DNA of 64,000 bases from Peterkaempfera podocarpi (GCF_042466665.1 NZ_CP162102.1:1984001-2048000); one strand, 5' to 3'; positions 7,770-16,780 are shown, counted from the first letter of the stretch. Numbers and translations: made by a program. Notes: generated by a model not told the origin, from the sequence alone.

Positions 7770-8710
7770 TGCCGGGCCAGGAGCAGGACCGCAGGGCCGC
7801 CCGGGACAGCGGGCTGCGTGCCGCGCTGCAGGGCGAGGCGGCCCGGCACGCCCCCGACCGCGAGTACATCCTGCGGCGCCTGGAGCAGGCCCGGCCGGTG
7901 GACCGGTACAGCAGCGAGATCCACGCCGATGTACTGCGGTCGCCGGTGCGGCGCTCGCTGCGGGTCTCCGGCGCGGGGGCGGCTCTGGGCTCGCTGCTGC
8001 TCGTCGGCGGCGCCGCCGCATGGGTGGCGACGGCCTATCAGCAGGACGACCGCCCCTCCATCAGGATCTCAGACGGCCCCCTGGCCCCACCGGCCGCCGC
8101 AAGCCCTTCACGGAGCGTCCACAGCAGCCCCACGGCCCGCGCAGGCACCGCCGGCCCGCCACCGCCGCGGCCGGGCGCCTCCTCCCCGGCGGCACCGGCC
8201 ACCGGGAGCAGCGGCCCCGGACCCTCGTCCCCCGAGCCGGGCGGCACCGACACCTTCGGCGACGCCTCACAGCCGGCGGACGGCGCGCCGATCACGGTCA
8301 GCACCGGAGCGCCGAAGGAGGACCACTTCCTGTCGGCGCAGGGGTCGGTGGACCAGCACTCCACCAACACCTGGACGCAGAGCGACATCTATGTGACGAC
8401 CACTGAGCCGCTGCGGACCCTCCGGCTGGAGGTGCGGATCGCCAACACCGACGGCGCAACGGACTACAGCGAATGGGCCGAACTCGGTCCTGCGCAGGTG
8501 GCCCGCACCCACGAAGCCGGCGGCAGCGAGATCGTCTACCGCTTCGACCTGAGTCAGGGTGTGGTCCTCGCGCCCGGGACCTATCTGTTCGCGGCACAGT
8601 TCCGCCACAACCCGGGCGACCGCGACGTCAGCCAGGACCGCTACTCGGTCGACGCCCAGGGTCAGGACGGATCGGCCGGATCGGCCAGCATCCAGGGCCT
8701 CTTCGGCTGA
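7769..8710 (+). CDS. One-TM membrane protein coupled to the ECF sigma factor
   Basis: 313 residues, with start ATG 7769 overlapping the sigma stop codon (TGATG) and GAGGAG upstream. A basic cytoplasmic N-terminus (about 1-70) is followed by one membrane helix (GAALGSLLLVGGAAAWVATAY, about 70-90). Then come a Pro/Ser/Ala-rich extracytoplasmic linker (about 100-180) and a folded C-terminal domain (about 185-313). No HxxxCxxC zinc motif is present, so it is not a ZAS anti-sigma factor. The position suggests it holds or senses for the sigma factor, but that is inference. I do not recognise the C-terminal domain. Confidence 0.85.
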   Translation: MPGQEQDRRAARDSGLRAALQGEAARHAPDREYILRRLEQARPVDRYSSEIHADVLRSPVRRSLRVSGAGAALGSLLLVGGAAAWVATAYQQDDRPSIRISDGPLAPPAAASPSRSVHSSPTARAGTAGPPPPRPGASSPAAPATGSSGPGPSSPEPGGTDTFGDASQPADGAPITVSTGAPKEDHFLSAQGSVDQHSTNTWTQSDIYVTTTEPLRTLRLEVRIANTDGATDYSEWAELGPAQVARTHEAGGSEIVYRFDLSQGVVLAPGTYLFAAQFRHNPGDRDVSQDRYSVDAQGQDGSAGSASIQGLFG

Positions 8711-8770
8711 ATTCCCGCTTCACCGGCGGACCGTGGGCCTCTTCTGCTCGGATGGTGCACACACATCGCA

Positions 8771-8780
8771 CACATATGTG
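8771..8780. promoter_or_regulatory. Perfect palindrome upstream of subtilase gene
   Basis: CACATATGTG is a 10-bp palindrome 38 bp upstream of the peptidase start, in a CA/TG-rich stretch (8756-8785). It could be a repressor site or promoter element. There is no independent support. Confidence 0.3.
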
Positions 8781-8818
8781 CGCATGGGAGATGCCTGTTC
8801 CAGGGGAGGACCCTCACC

Positions 8819-11800
8819 GTGGTGTTTCGTCGCAGGTCCCGGCTGCTCGGCAGTCTGGTCCTGGGTCCCGCCGTCGCCGCCGCGACCGTACTGGCCGGGG
8901 CGGCACCCGGCCATGCGGCCGGGCCCGTCACGCCCGCCGACGGCCTGTACATCGTGCAACTCGCCGACGACCCCGTCGCCTCCTACCAGGGCGGCGTCGA
9001 CGGGTTGGCCGCCACCGGAGCGGAGTCCGGCGAACGGGCCGACCCGGACTCGGCAACCGCCCGCTCCTACCGGGGGCATCTGGAGCAGCAGCGGGGGCAG
9101 GTGCTGGCCGGGGTACCGGGGGTGCACCCCGTCTACACCTACGACTACGCCTTCAACGGCTTCGCCGCACGGCTCACCGGCGAGCAGGCCTCCCGGCTCG
9201 CCACCGAGGACGGCGTGGTCTCGGTGGTCCCGGACGAGCAGCTGCAGCTGGACACCGTCTCCACCGCGGACTTCCTCGGGCTCACCGGGGACGGCGGCGT
9301 CTGGGAGCAGCGCCTCGGCGGTGCCGCCCACGCCGGTGAAGGGGTGGTCATCGGTGTGATCGACTCGGGCTACTCCCCCGACAGCCCGCTCTTCGCCCCG
9401 CTGCCCGAGCCGCGTCCCGACGCCAAGGCGATCAGGCACAAGTGGCGGGGCAGCTGCGACCGCGGCCAGGAGGCCCCGGTGAGCTGCAACAACAAGGTGA
9501 TCGGCGCCCGGTGGTACGACCAGGGCGTCACCCCGGTCGACGCCGAGTACCTCTCCCCCCGCGACTACGCCGGCCACGGCACCCACACCGCGTCCACCGC
9601 GGCCGGTGACCACGGGGTGGCGGCCGTGATCAACGGCAATGCGGTGGGCGAGACCACCGGTGTGGCCCCGGCCGCCCGCCTCGCCGTCTACAAGGCCTGC
9701 TGGGTGGTCGACGCGGACGGCAACATATCCTGCGGCTCCGCCGACACCGTGGCCGCGATCGACCAGGCCGTCGCGGACGGCGTCGATGTGCTCAACTACT
9801 CCGTCTCCGGCTCCACCAGCTCGCTGGTGAACCCCGTGGAGGCCGCGTTCTACAACGCCGCGCACGCCGGGGTCTTCGTGGCCACCGGCGCCGGGAACAC
9901 CGGCACCGCCGGCTCGGTGGCCCACAACGCCCCGTGGGAGACCACGGTCGCCGCCTCCACCCACGACCGCCGCTACCGCACCACACTGACCCTGGGTGAC
10001 GGGCGGACCTTCACCGGTGTCGGCACCGGCGCCGCGGTCCCCCCGGCCCCGCTGGCCGACTCACCGGCGCTGGGACGGGACGGGGCGGACCCGGTGCAGG
10101 TCTCGCAGTGCTGGTCCGGCACCCTCGACCCGGTCAGGACCGCGGGGCGGATCGTGGTCTGCCGGCGGGGCGGCAACGACCGCACCGACAAGTCCAAGGC
10201 GGTGCAGCAGGCCGGCGGGGTCGGCATGGTGCTCTACAACCCCACCGCGGACACCCTGGAGGCCGACTACCACTTTGTGCCGACGGTCCATCTGGACCAG
10301 GTCGACGGCCCTCAGGTGGCCGCATACGCCGCCGGGCCCGACGCCACCGCCTCGCTGTCGGCCGCCGAGGCCTGGACCGCGCCGGCGCCCGCCATGGCCT
10401 CCTTCTCCTCCCCCGGTCCGGCCGTGGCCGGCGGCGGTGACCTGCTCAAGCCCGACCTCACCGCGCCGGGGGTGGACGTGATCGCCGGAGTGGCCCCGGC
10501 CACCGCGGGCGGCAACGGCTTCGGTGCGATGTCCGGCACCTCGATGTCCGCCCCGCAGGTCGCCGGCGTCGCCGCGCTGCTGCTCTCCCGGCACCCCTCG
10601 TGGACCCCGGCCGAGGTCAAGTCGGCGCTGATGACCACCGCGTACCAGACCGACAACCAGGGCGCTCCGATCAAGGACGCCTCCGGGAGGACGGCCACCC
10701 CGCTGAACTACGGTGCCGGTCATCTGAACGCCGCCCGTGCCTTCGACCCCGGCCTGGTCTACCCGTCGGGCCGGCGGGACTGGCAGCGCTATGTCTGCGC
10801 CATCGGCCAGCAGCTGCCCACCACCACCGGTGCCGCCGACTGCGACCGGCTGCCGAGGACACTGCCCAGCGACCTCAACTACCCGTCGATCTCGGTCGGT
10901 TCGCTCTCCGGCACCCGCACCGTGCAGCGCCGGGTGGTGAACGTCGGCAGCGCCAAGGCCGTCTACCGGGCCTCCGTCGAGGCCCCGGCCGGGTTCACCG
11001 CCACCGTCACCCCGTCGGTGCTCACCCTGCGGCCCGGTGCGGACGGCCGGTTCCAGATCACCCTCACCCGCACCGGGGCACCGCTGGGCAGCTGGGCCTT
11101 TGGCGCGCTGACCTGGTCCGACGACCGGCACTCGGTACGCAGTCCGATCGCGGTCAAGGCGGTGGCGCTCACCCCCGCGCCCGAGGCCTCGGAGCAGGGG
11201 ACCCAGGGCTCCGTCACCCTCACGCCGCAGACCGGCTACGCCGGCACCCTCAACGCCAGGGTCCGCGGACTGACCGCGGCCGAGGCGACCGTGCACCCGC
11301 TGCACAACGCGACCGGGGCCCTCTTCGACAGCGCACTGCCCGCGGCCGGCGACCACACCGCGATGCGCACCGTCACCGTGCCCTCCGGGGCGCGGCTGCT
11401 GCGCTTCGCCACCTATGCCGCGGACCATCCGCGGGGCACCGATGTGGACCTCTACCTCTACCGTCGGTCGGCCACCGGGGCGCTGACCCTGTGGGCCACC
11501 GGCGCCAGGGACGGGACGGCGAGCGAGACGGTTCAGGTGCGCAGCCCCGGCGCCGGTGACTGGGTGCTCTTCGCCGATCTGCGGACCGCCCCCAGGCACG
11601 GGGGCGGCACCGTGCCGGTGACCGTGGACGGCTGGCTGCTGGACGGGACGGCGGCGGGCAACGCCGTGGTCGACCCGGCCTCGGCCCAGGTGGGTGTGGG
11701 CGACCGGCCGGTCTTCCGCCTGGACTGGTCCGGGCTGCAGCCCAGCCGCCGCTATCTGGGCTCGGTGGTGTGGGACGACGGCGCGGTGGTGCAGGGCTAC

Positions 11801-11827
11801 TCGGAGGTCCAGGTGGCCACCGGCTGA
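8819..11827 (+). CDS. Secreted S8 family serine peptidase (subtilase)
   Basis: 1002 residues. A signal peptide with RRR, a hydrophobic core and an AHAA-like cleavage site ends near residue 34. An I9 inhibitor-type propeptide follows (about 42-145). The catalytic domain has Asp182 (GVIDSGYSPD), His253 (GHGTHTAST), oxyanion Asn360 (ATGAGNTG) and Ser575 (GTSMSAPQVAG). A PA domain is inserted between Asn360 and Ser575 (about 400-510), and a fibronectin-like C-terminal region follows (about 690-790). This is the plant cucumisin-like architecture common in Streptomyces. GTG 8819 follows AGGGGAGGA. It likely degrades extracellular protein. A strong hairpin terminator follows. Confidence 0.96.
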   Translation: MVFRRRSRLLGSLVLGPAVAAATVLAGAAPGHAAGPVTPADGLYIVQLADDPVASYQGGVDGLAATGAESGERADPDSATARSYRGHLEQQRGQVLAGVPGVHPVYTYDYAFNGFAARLTGEQASRLATEDGVVSVVPDEQLQLDTVSTADFLGLTGDGGVWEQRLGGAAHAGEGVVIGVIDSGYSPDSPLFAPLPEPRPDAKAIRHKWRGSCDRGQEAPVSCNNKVIGARWYDQGVTPVDAEYLSPRDYAGHGTHTASTAAGDHGVAAVINGNAVGETTGVAPAARLAVYKACWVVDADGNISCGSADTVAAIDQAVADGVDVLNYSVSGSTSSLVNPVEAAFYNAAHAGVFVATGAGNTGTAGSVAHNAPWETTVAASTHDRRYRTTLTLGDGRTFTGVGTGAAVPPAPLADSPALGRDGADPVQVSQCWSGTLDPVRTAGRIVVCRRGGNDRTDKSKAVQQAGGVGMVLYNPTADTLEADYHFVPTVHLDQVDGPQVAAYAAGPDATASLSAAEAWTAPAPAMASFSSPGPAVAGGGDLLKPDLTAPGVDVIAGVAPATAGGNGFGAMSGTSMSAPQVAGVAALLLSRHPSWTPAEVKSALMTTAYQTDNQGAPIKDASGRTATPLNYGAGHLNAARAFDPGLVYPSGRRDWQRYVCAIGQQLPTTTGAADCDRLPRTLPSDLNYPSISVGSLSGTRTVQRRVVNVGSAKAVYRASVEAPAGFTATVTPSVLTLRPGADGRFQITLTRTGAPLGSWAFGALTWSDDRHSVRSPIAVKAVALTPAPEASEQGTQGSVTLTPQTGYAGTLNARVRGLTAAEATVHPLHNATGALFDSALPAAGDHTAMRTVTVPSGARLLRFATYAADHPRGTDVDLYLYRRSATGALTLWATGARDGTASETVQVRSPGAGDWVLFADLRTAPRHGGGTVPVTVDGWLLDGTAAGNAVVDPASAQVGVGDRPVFRLDWSGLQPSRRYLGSVVWDDGAVVQGYSEVQVATG

Positions 11828-11840
11828 CCCCAACGCCCCC

Positions 11841-11878
11841 GACGGGGCCGGGGCGCCGAGCGGCGCCCCGGCCCCGTC
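11841..11878 (+). terminator. Terminator hairpin after subtilase gene
   Basis: A perfect 17-bp stem (GACGGGGCCGGGGCGCC with its complement) has a GAGC tetraloop and starts 13 bp after the stop codon. There is no U-tract, as is usual in high-GC actinobacteria. Confidence 0.85.
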
Positions 11879-12014
11879 CGCGTCTCCGGCCCCGTCCGCA
11901 TGTCCGCCCCCGTCGAGCGCGGTCCGGGCCTGACGGACGGTCGCCCGCGTACGGGATGAGTTTTGGGCTGCGCACCGGTCTGCACCCATGAGGACCCTGG
12001 ACAGGAGGCCGACC

Positions 12015-12401
12015 GTGACCGCACCCCGGAGGCCCCCTCCGGATCCGCAGCCGGCTCTGCTGGTGCTGACCGGGCCGATCGCCCGCGCCGAAGTGCCGGC
12101 GCTCTGCGAGAGCCTGGAGGCGCTGCTGCGGCGCAGCGGAGCCCACCGGGTGGTCTGCGATGTGGGCGGGCTCGGGACCCCGGACGCGGTGACGCTCGAC
12201 GCACTGGCCCGGCTGCGGCTGACCGCGGGCAGATGCGGCCGGGAGCTGGTGCTGTACCGGGCGGGGGGCGCGCTGCGGACGCTGCTGTCGCTGACCGGTC
12301 TCAGCGAGGTGCTGCCGCTCTGCCCGGAGTCACCCCTCGACCCGCTCCAAACGGTCCGGCAGACCGAAGAGCGGGAAGAGCACCTCGGTGTCGAGAAATG
12401 A
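12015..12401 (+). CDS. STAS-domain protein (anti-sigma factor antagonist-like)
   Basis: About 128 residues. LLVLTGPIARAEVPALCESLEALL, VVCDVGGLGTPDAVTLDALARL and a C-terminal LLSLTGLSEVLPL fit the STAS fold of SpoIIAA/BldG-like antagonists or the MlaB-like group. The conserved phospho-acceptor Ser of SpoIIAA is replaced: the DVGGLGTPDAVT segment has Thr but no clear Asp-Cys/Ser-Ser. Start GTG 12015 has AGGAGG 6 bp upstream; ATG 11988 is the longer alternative. Its 3' end overlaps the convergent sigma gene by 72 bp. Confidence 0.75.
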   Translation: MTAPRRPPPDPQPALLVLTGPIARAEVPALCESLEALLRRSGAHRVVCDVGGLGTPDAVTLDALARLRLTAGRCGRELVLYRAGGALRTLLSLTGLSEVLPLCPESPLDPLQTVRQTEEREEHLGVEK

Positions 12402-13333
12402 ATTCAGCCCGGTGACCCGGCCGTCCGACACCTCCAGCACCTGGAGGGCCCAGGGCAGACAGGAGCCGTCCGGACCGCCGGGGCGGTACTGCCCGAACGC
12501 GGGGGCGCCGTTGGCCGTACCCGCGGGCAGCAGCCGGGAACCGCGGCAGCCGTGCCCGGTGCCCAGGAACCAGGCGCATATCTCGTCGCGGCCGCGCAGC
12601 CAGAGCGGATAGGGCGGCATCGACAGGGTGGCGTCCTCGTGCAGCAGCGCGGTGAGTGAATCCAGGTCGTAGCGCTCGAAGGCGTCGACATAGCGGGCCA
12701 GCAGTGCACGCTGGGCGTCGTCCATCGGCTCCGCCGGGTGCTCCGGGCCGGCCTGGCAGGCGGCCAGGGTGGCCCTGGCGCGCTGAAGGGCGCTGTTGAC
12801 CGAGACCACGGTGGTGCCGAGCAGCTCGGCCACCTCGGCTGCCTGCCAGCGCAGCACCTCACGCAGGATCAGCACCGCACGCTGCCGGGGGGCCAGCTGC
12901 TGGAGGGCTGCGACAAAGGCCAGCCGGACGCTCTCCCGCTGCACCGCCAGCTCGGCCGGGTCGCCCCCGGACTCCAGCACCCGGTCGTCCGGGACCGGCC
13001 CGATCCAGGTCGCCTCGGGCAGCCCGGGGGTGACACCGCGTCCGCGGAGGAAGGAGAGGCGAGATCCATCGGCCTGGCGCGCCGCTCCCGCCCCTTCACC
13101 ATGTCCAGGCAGACGTTGGTGGCGATCCGGTACAGCCAGGAGCGCAGCGAGGATCTGCCCTCGAAGCGGTCATGGGAGCGCCAGGCGCGCACCAGGGTCT
13201 CCTGCACCGCGTCCTCCGCCTCGAAGGCGGAGCCGAGCATCCGGTAGCAGTACCCGGTGAGCTCCCTGCGGTGCTGCTCCAGCCGTGCCTCGAGGGCGGG
13301 GTTCGCACCCGCCCCGGCCGTCAGCTCAGTCAT
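12330..13333 (-). pseudogene. ECF sigma factor with C-terminal SnoaL-like domain, frameshifted
   Basis: A SigG/SigJ-like ECF sigma factor split over two frames. The first part (13333 to about 13030) encodes region 2: YCYRMLGSAFEAEDAVQETL, FEGRSSLRSWLYRIATNVCL and ARPMDL. The second part (about 13020 to 12330) encodes region 4: RLAFVAALQQLAPRQRAVLI and WQAAEVAELLGTTVVSVNSA, then a SnoaL-like domain (YVDAFERYDLDSLTALLHED, ICAWFLGTGHGCRGSRLLP). Adding one base in the CCC/GGGGG run at 13023-13030 gives SPPGLPEATWIGPVPDD, as in intact homologues, and a 334-residue protein. It may be a sequencing error. Confidence 0.85.
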
Positions 13334-13443
13334 CCTCGGCCACCTCTGTCACCCTGCGGGATCCGGCGTCAGAAACCCTACGCGCGACCACTGACAGCGG
13401 CCCGGAGGGCGGCCCGGAACGGCGGCCCGCAAGGCGATGCGGG

Positions 13444-13495
13444 GGGACAGCGCGGCGGGACAGTGCGGCGGGACAGTGCGGCGAGACAGTGCGAC
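13444..13495. repeat. Tandem repeat, 4 x 13 bp
   Basis: Four units of GGGACAGTGCGGC: 13444-13456 and 13483-13495 have one and two differences, and the two central units are identical. It lies between the start of the broken sigma gene and the end of the GH95 gene. Confidence 0.9.
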
Positions 13496-13528
13496 GGGCG
13501 GGGCGGCACCGCTCGACCGCCCCGCCCG
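13495..13528 (-). terminator. Hairpin downstream of GH95 gene
   Basis: A perfect 12-bp GC stem (CGGGCGGGGCGG with its complement) has a 10-nt loop and lies 19 bp after the GH95 stop on the minus strand. No U-tract is present. Confidence 0.65.
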
Positions 13529-13546
13529 CCGCCGCTCAGCGCCGGC

Positions 13547-16150
13547 TCACCTGCCCTGCGGCGGAACCGCGGGCTCGGCGAGGACGACCACCTCCTGGCC
13601 GGCCGGCAGCTCGATCCGCACCGCGCCGGCCGCGCCCCTGGGCAGCGGGGCGCCGCCTTCGACGCGCACGCCGGTCACCGGGCGGCCGAAGCGCAGCGCC
13701 ACGGTCCGCGCCTGCTCCGCGCGCAGCACCGCTCTGATCCGGCCCGCGGGCAGGTCCCAGGTCAGTTCGGTGACGGTGGCCAGGAAGCGGGTGCGGATCC
13801 CCGCCAGGGTGCCGACCGGAAGGGTGTCGGGCAGCGCCGGGAGCAGGGTGAGCCCCGCGGCACCGTCCGGACCGACCGGCCGGGAGCGCACCAGCATCTC
13901 GATCAGCACCGCCGGCAGGGCGTGTGCCACATCGGCGTTGTAGACGTCCCGGTAGGGATAGTGGCTGCTCATCAGTGAACGGAAGAAGAAGTCCCGGTCG
14001 AGCAGCCTGGAGAGGTTGCGGGCCGCCCAGCCGGCGTCCTCCAGGCGGGCCGCGGCCAGGGCGCGGTGCAGATAGCCGTGGCCGGAGTCGTTCTCGTCGC
14101 CGCGCAGCCGCAGCGCGGTGCGGGCGGCCTCGGCGAGCTCCGGGGTGCCGTCGGGGGTGATCTCGTCCAGCGGCCAGGCCGGGTAGAGATGGCTGACATG
14201 CCGGTGGTCGTAGTTCTCCCGGTGGTCGGGCCAGGCCCATTCGGCGAGGCCGCCCTCGTCGTTGACGACGTACTCCGGGAGGCGGGCGGCGAGCTGCCGC
14301 CACAGGGCGGTGCGCTCGGGGGTCACGCCGGAGGGGCACAGCCGCGCGCACAGGTCGGCGGCGGTGGTGAGGGCGTGCCGGGCCGCGGCGATGTCCATGG
14401 TGGCGTTGACGGAGGCCGCCGGGCCCTTGGTGCCGTTGCCGCCGGGGTGGTTCTCCGGTGAGTACGACGGCACGATGACGACCCTGCCGTCGGGTCCGGT
14501 CCTGGTGAGGAAGTCCTCGTAGAAGGCCGCGACCTCGATCAGCGCGGGCAGCAGCCGGTCGCGCAGGAACTCCTCGTCACCGGTGGTCTCGACATGCTCC
14601 AGCAGCGGCTGGAGCAGCCAGTCGGCTCCGGCGGTCCACATGTGGTGGGCCCAGATGTCGTTGAAGTGGTACTGGTTGCCGTTCTCCCCGTCGGTGTGGG
14701 CGGGGGCGACGATGCCGCGGGTGCCGTAGAGCAGGCGGGCGTTGCGACGCCAGTCGTCCAGCTGGCCGAGGATCAGCTCGGCATGGGCGAGCGAGGCCTC
14801 TGGGAGCGCTCCCGCAGCAGCCGACGCCATCTGCAGGTTGAGGTTGGCGTTGGTGGTGAAGGCGCCGGACCAGGCGGTGTTCCAGTCGCCGCTCCACAGC
14901 CCGCACAGCCGCGGCGGCCGGAAGCCGCTGGCGCTCAGCAGGTGGTACCGGCCGGCTGCGAAGAGCTGCTCCAGCAGCGCGGGGGTGAGCCGCCCGGGGG
15001 TGGCGGCCTGGCGTGCCAGCAGTTCCGCGACCGGCAGCGCCCGCTCCCCCGGGTCGCCGTCCAGGTCCAGGGTGACCCGGTCGTAGGCCTCGCGGTGCAC
15101 CGGGACATGACGGGCCAGCAGCCCGACCAGGTCGTCGGGGATGTCGTACATCCCGGTGTCCAGCCGGGTCAGCTCGGTGCAGTCGGCGGTCACCGGGCCG
15201 CGGGCGGTGCGGATCAGCAGCAGCATCTCGCGGGCGCCGGTGACCCTGATGCGCGGCCCGTCGCAGACCACCTCGCCGCCCACCGCTATCACCCGGGTGG
15301 CACCCCGGTAGCCGATCTCGCTGTCGGGGTAGCGGGCGCGCAGTCGTAGCAGCGCGGAGTCCCGGGGCGCCGGCGGGGCGGCGGGGGTGCCCGGAACGGC
15401 CGGCACGGCGAGCGGCCCGGGCCGGTAGACCGAGCGCACGGCCAGCCGCAGCTCGGGCGGCGAGCCGGGGAGGCGGCCGTCGAGCTCGACGGTGGCCTCG
15501 ATGGTGCGGCCCAGCGGAGCGGCCAGATGGTGGACGACGGTGTCGTCCGCGCGCGAGGTGAAGCAGGACGACCGCCACTCGCCCTCGCCGGGACCCTCCT
15601 GCCAGGCGGCGGAGGCGATACCGGTGCGGAAGTCGACCCAGCGGCGGTAGCCGGTCGCGGGACCGGCGTCGGTGCGGTGCCAGCGGACCGCGAAGGCCGG
15701 GTGGAACGGCTGGGTGTGGACCAGCTCCCAGTCACCCGCGAAACGGCGGACCGCACCGTCCCGGTCGCCCGCCAGCAGGGCGTCCTGGACCTCGCCGAGC
15801 ACGGGGGCCAGGTGCGGCGGCTCCACTGCGGCGCTGCCGTTGGGCCGGACCATGGCGTGGTGGGTGACCACCACGGTCTCGTCCGCGGTGGCACCGTGGA
15901 CCAGGGCGCCGTGGCGGCCGTTGCCGGTGAGGTAGCAGTCCTCCCAGCGGGTGGCGGGGGCGGTGTCATGGATACCGCGGCCCCGGGCGGGCGGGACGGC
16001 GGTGAGCAGCGACGCGGGGGCGGGGGCGGGGGCGGGGGAGGCGGGGACGGTCAGCCTGGGCACGCCGGGGGCGGCGTGATGGCTGGGGTCCGCCGGGGTC
16101 CTGGAGGCTGCGCAGGACGACGTCGTCCGGGCTGCTTCGTGGGGGGACAT
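13547..16150 (-). CDS. Glycoside hydrolase family 95 (alpha-L-fucosidase-like)
   Basis: An 867-residue glycosidase. After an Ala/Pro-rich N-terminus (about 1-60), the GH95 N-terminal beta-sandwich begins at ATRWEDCYLTGNGRHGALVHG. The (alpha/alpha)6 catalytic barrel carries LWSGDWNTAWSGAFTTNANL (about 425), where the NxN pair matches the catalytic Asn residues of AfcA. It also has FNDIWAHHMWTAGADW, VPSYSPENHPGGNGTK and TMD. The C-terminal beta domain ends in VRIELPAGQEVVVL. No secretion signal is obvious, so it may act on imported oligosaccharides. ATG 16150 has GAGAGG upstream. LacI-type operators lie 320-520 bp upstream. Confidence 0.9.
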   Translation of the reverse strand: MSPHEAARTTSSCAASRTPADPSHHAAPGVPRLTVPASPAPAPAPASLLTAVPPARGRGIHDTAPATRWEDCYLTGNGRHGALVHGATADETVVVTHHAMVRPNGSAAVEPPHLAPVLGEVQDALLAGDRDGAVRRFAGDWELVHTQPFHPAFAVRWHRTDAGPATGYRRWVDFRTGIASAAWQEGPGEGEWRSSCFTSRADDTVVHHLAAPLGRTIEATVELDGRLPGSPPELRLAVRSVYRPGPLAVPAVPGTPAAPPAPRDSALLRLRARYPDSEIGYRGATRVIAVGGEVVCDGPRIRVTGAREMLLLIRTARGPVTADCTELTRLDTGMYDIPDDLVGLLARHVPVHREAYDRVTLDLDGDPGERALPVAELLARQAATPGRLTPALLEQLFAAGRYHLLSASGFRPPRLCGLWSGDWNTAWSGAFTTNANLNLQMASAAAGALPEASLAHAELILGQLDDWRRNARLLYGTRGIVAPAHTDGENGNQYHFNDIWAHHMWTAGADWLLQPLLEHVETTGDEEFLRDRLLPALIEVAAFYEDFLTRTGPDGRVVIVPSYSPENHPGGNGTKGPAASVNATMDIAAARHALTTAADLCARLCPSGVTPERTALWRQLAARLPEYVVNDEGGLAEWAWPDHRENYDHRHVSHLYPAWPLDEITPDGTPELAEAARTALRLRGDENDSGHGYLHRALAAARLEDAGWAARNLSRLLDRDFFFRSLMSSHYPYRDVYNADVAHALPAVLIEMLVRSRPVGPDGAAGLTLLPALPDTLPVGTLAGIRTRFLATVTELTWDLPAGRIRAVLRAEQARTVALRFGRPVTGVRVEGGAPLPRGAAGAVRIELPAGQEVVVLAEPAVPPQGR

Positions 16151-16466
16151 GGCGGCTGGTCCTCTCGTGAGCGGGGGTGGGGTGGCTCCTCCTTAGGTGG
16201 CCGCCGGGGGTGCAAATGGTTGCCACACTTAACACATCGTTTTGTATAGCCGACGGTGGGTCACCCCGGAGCGGCCGTGCACTCCGCCGGGCCGGCAGCG
16301 GCGGGCGGCCGCGGCCGCCTCGGCGGCGGCCGGGACCGACCTGCGGGAGGTCTCGCTGCTCATGGTCGCGGTGCAGCCCTTCGTACGGGGTTCCGGTCAG
16401 CGGCTGCGTCGCTGGTACGGCCGCTTCGGGCCGGCGGCGGGTACCGGCGGGGGCGGAGGCCGCCAG

Positions 16467-16480
16467 TCGAAGCGCTTCGA
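16467..16480. promoter_or_regulatory. LacI-family operator (perfect palindrome)
   Basis: TCGAAGCGCTTCGA is a 14-bp perfect palindrome with the central CG typical of LacI-family sites. On the minus strand it lies 11 bp downstream of a TATGCT -10 box (16491-16496) with TTGTCG (16514-16519) 17 bp before it, so a repressor bound here would block initiation toward GH95. Confidence 0.7.
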
Positions 16481-16490
16481 TGTTGCGGTG

Positions 16491-16519
16491 AGCATAGTGA
16501 CGGTCCATCGCCTCGACAA
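16491..16519 (-). promoter_or_regulatory. Candidate leftward promoter toward GH95 gene
   Basis: On the minus strand, TTGTCG (16519-16514) and TATGCT (16496-16491) are separated by 17 bp. The operator palindrome sits just downstream. It would give a leader of about 330 nt before the GH95 start. Confidence 0.4.
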
Positions 16520-16659
16520 GAGGTGCGTCATGACGATCTGCTCGACCGGGCCCCGCCCCGGAACAGCCGGCGACGGCTGCGGGCGGGCCCGGCCGGTAGG
16601 GGACAGCAGAGCCGTTGAACAGCCGGTCACCCTTGACAGGGGACCGTACTGATGCGAAC

Positions 16660-16674
16660 TTCGAAGCGCTTCAA
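16660..16674. promoter_or_regulatory. Second LacI-type operator, downstream of a TTGACA box
   Basis: TTCGAAGCGCTTCAA has a perfect 10-bp core GAAGCGCTTC (16663-16672), the same core as 16467-16480. A consensus TTGACA is at 16633-16638 on the plus strand. No plus-strand gene follows: the next gene, uppP, is in the opposite direction. Confidence 0.6.
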
Positions 16675-16731
16675 TCAGCTGGCTGCGAGAGGCCGCACCG
16701 ACCTCAGCAGCCGTGCTCCGGGTGGAAAAAC

Positions 16732-16771
16732 GGCGGGGCCCGGCGGACCACTCGGTCCGCCGGGCCCCGCC
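16732..16771 (-). terminator. Rho-independent terminator of uppP
   Basis: A perfect 18-bp stem with a 4-nt loop lies 9 bp past the uppP stop. On the minus strand it is followed by a T5 tract (16726-16730 region), the only classical U-tract terminator I see in the window. Confidence 0.93.
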
Positions 16772-16780
16772 TGCCGTTGC

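Larger units (their letters stand above)
16151..16780. other. Gene-free region with two LacI-type operators and a terminator
   Basis: 630 bp between the GH95 start and the end of uppP. Open frames here are Arg/Gly/Pro-rich and not protein-like. It contains two GAAGCGCTTC palindromes, a possible leftward promoter, a TTGACA and the uppP terminator (listed separately). The 16195-16250 part is relatively AT-rich (TATACA, TTAAGT on the minus strand) and could be a second, GH95-proximal promoter. Confidence 0.6.

Noticed and set aside
13023..13030. Programmed -1 frameshift in the sigma factor gene
   Set aside because: CCC CCG would need mismatched re-pairing and no stimulatory structure is apparent; three other one-base breaks in the window make error more likely.
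16177..16652. Several small open frames in the GH95-uppP gap
   Set aside because: Arg/Pro/Gly-rich with no ribosome sites or domain pattern on either strand.
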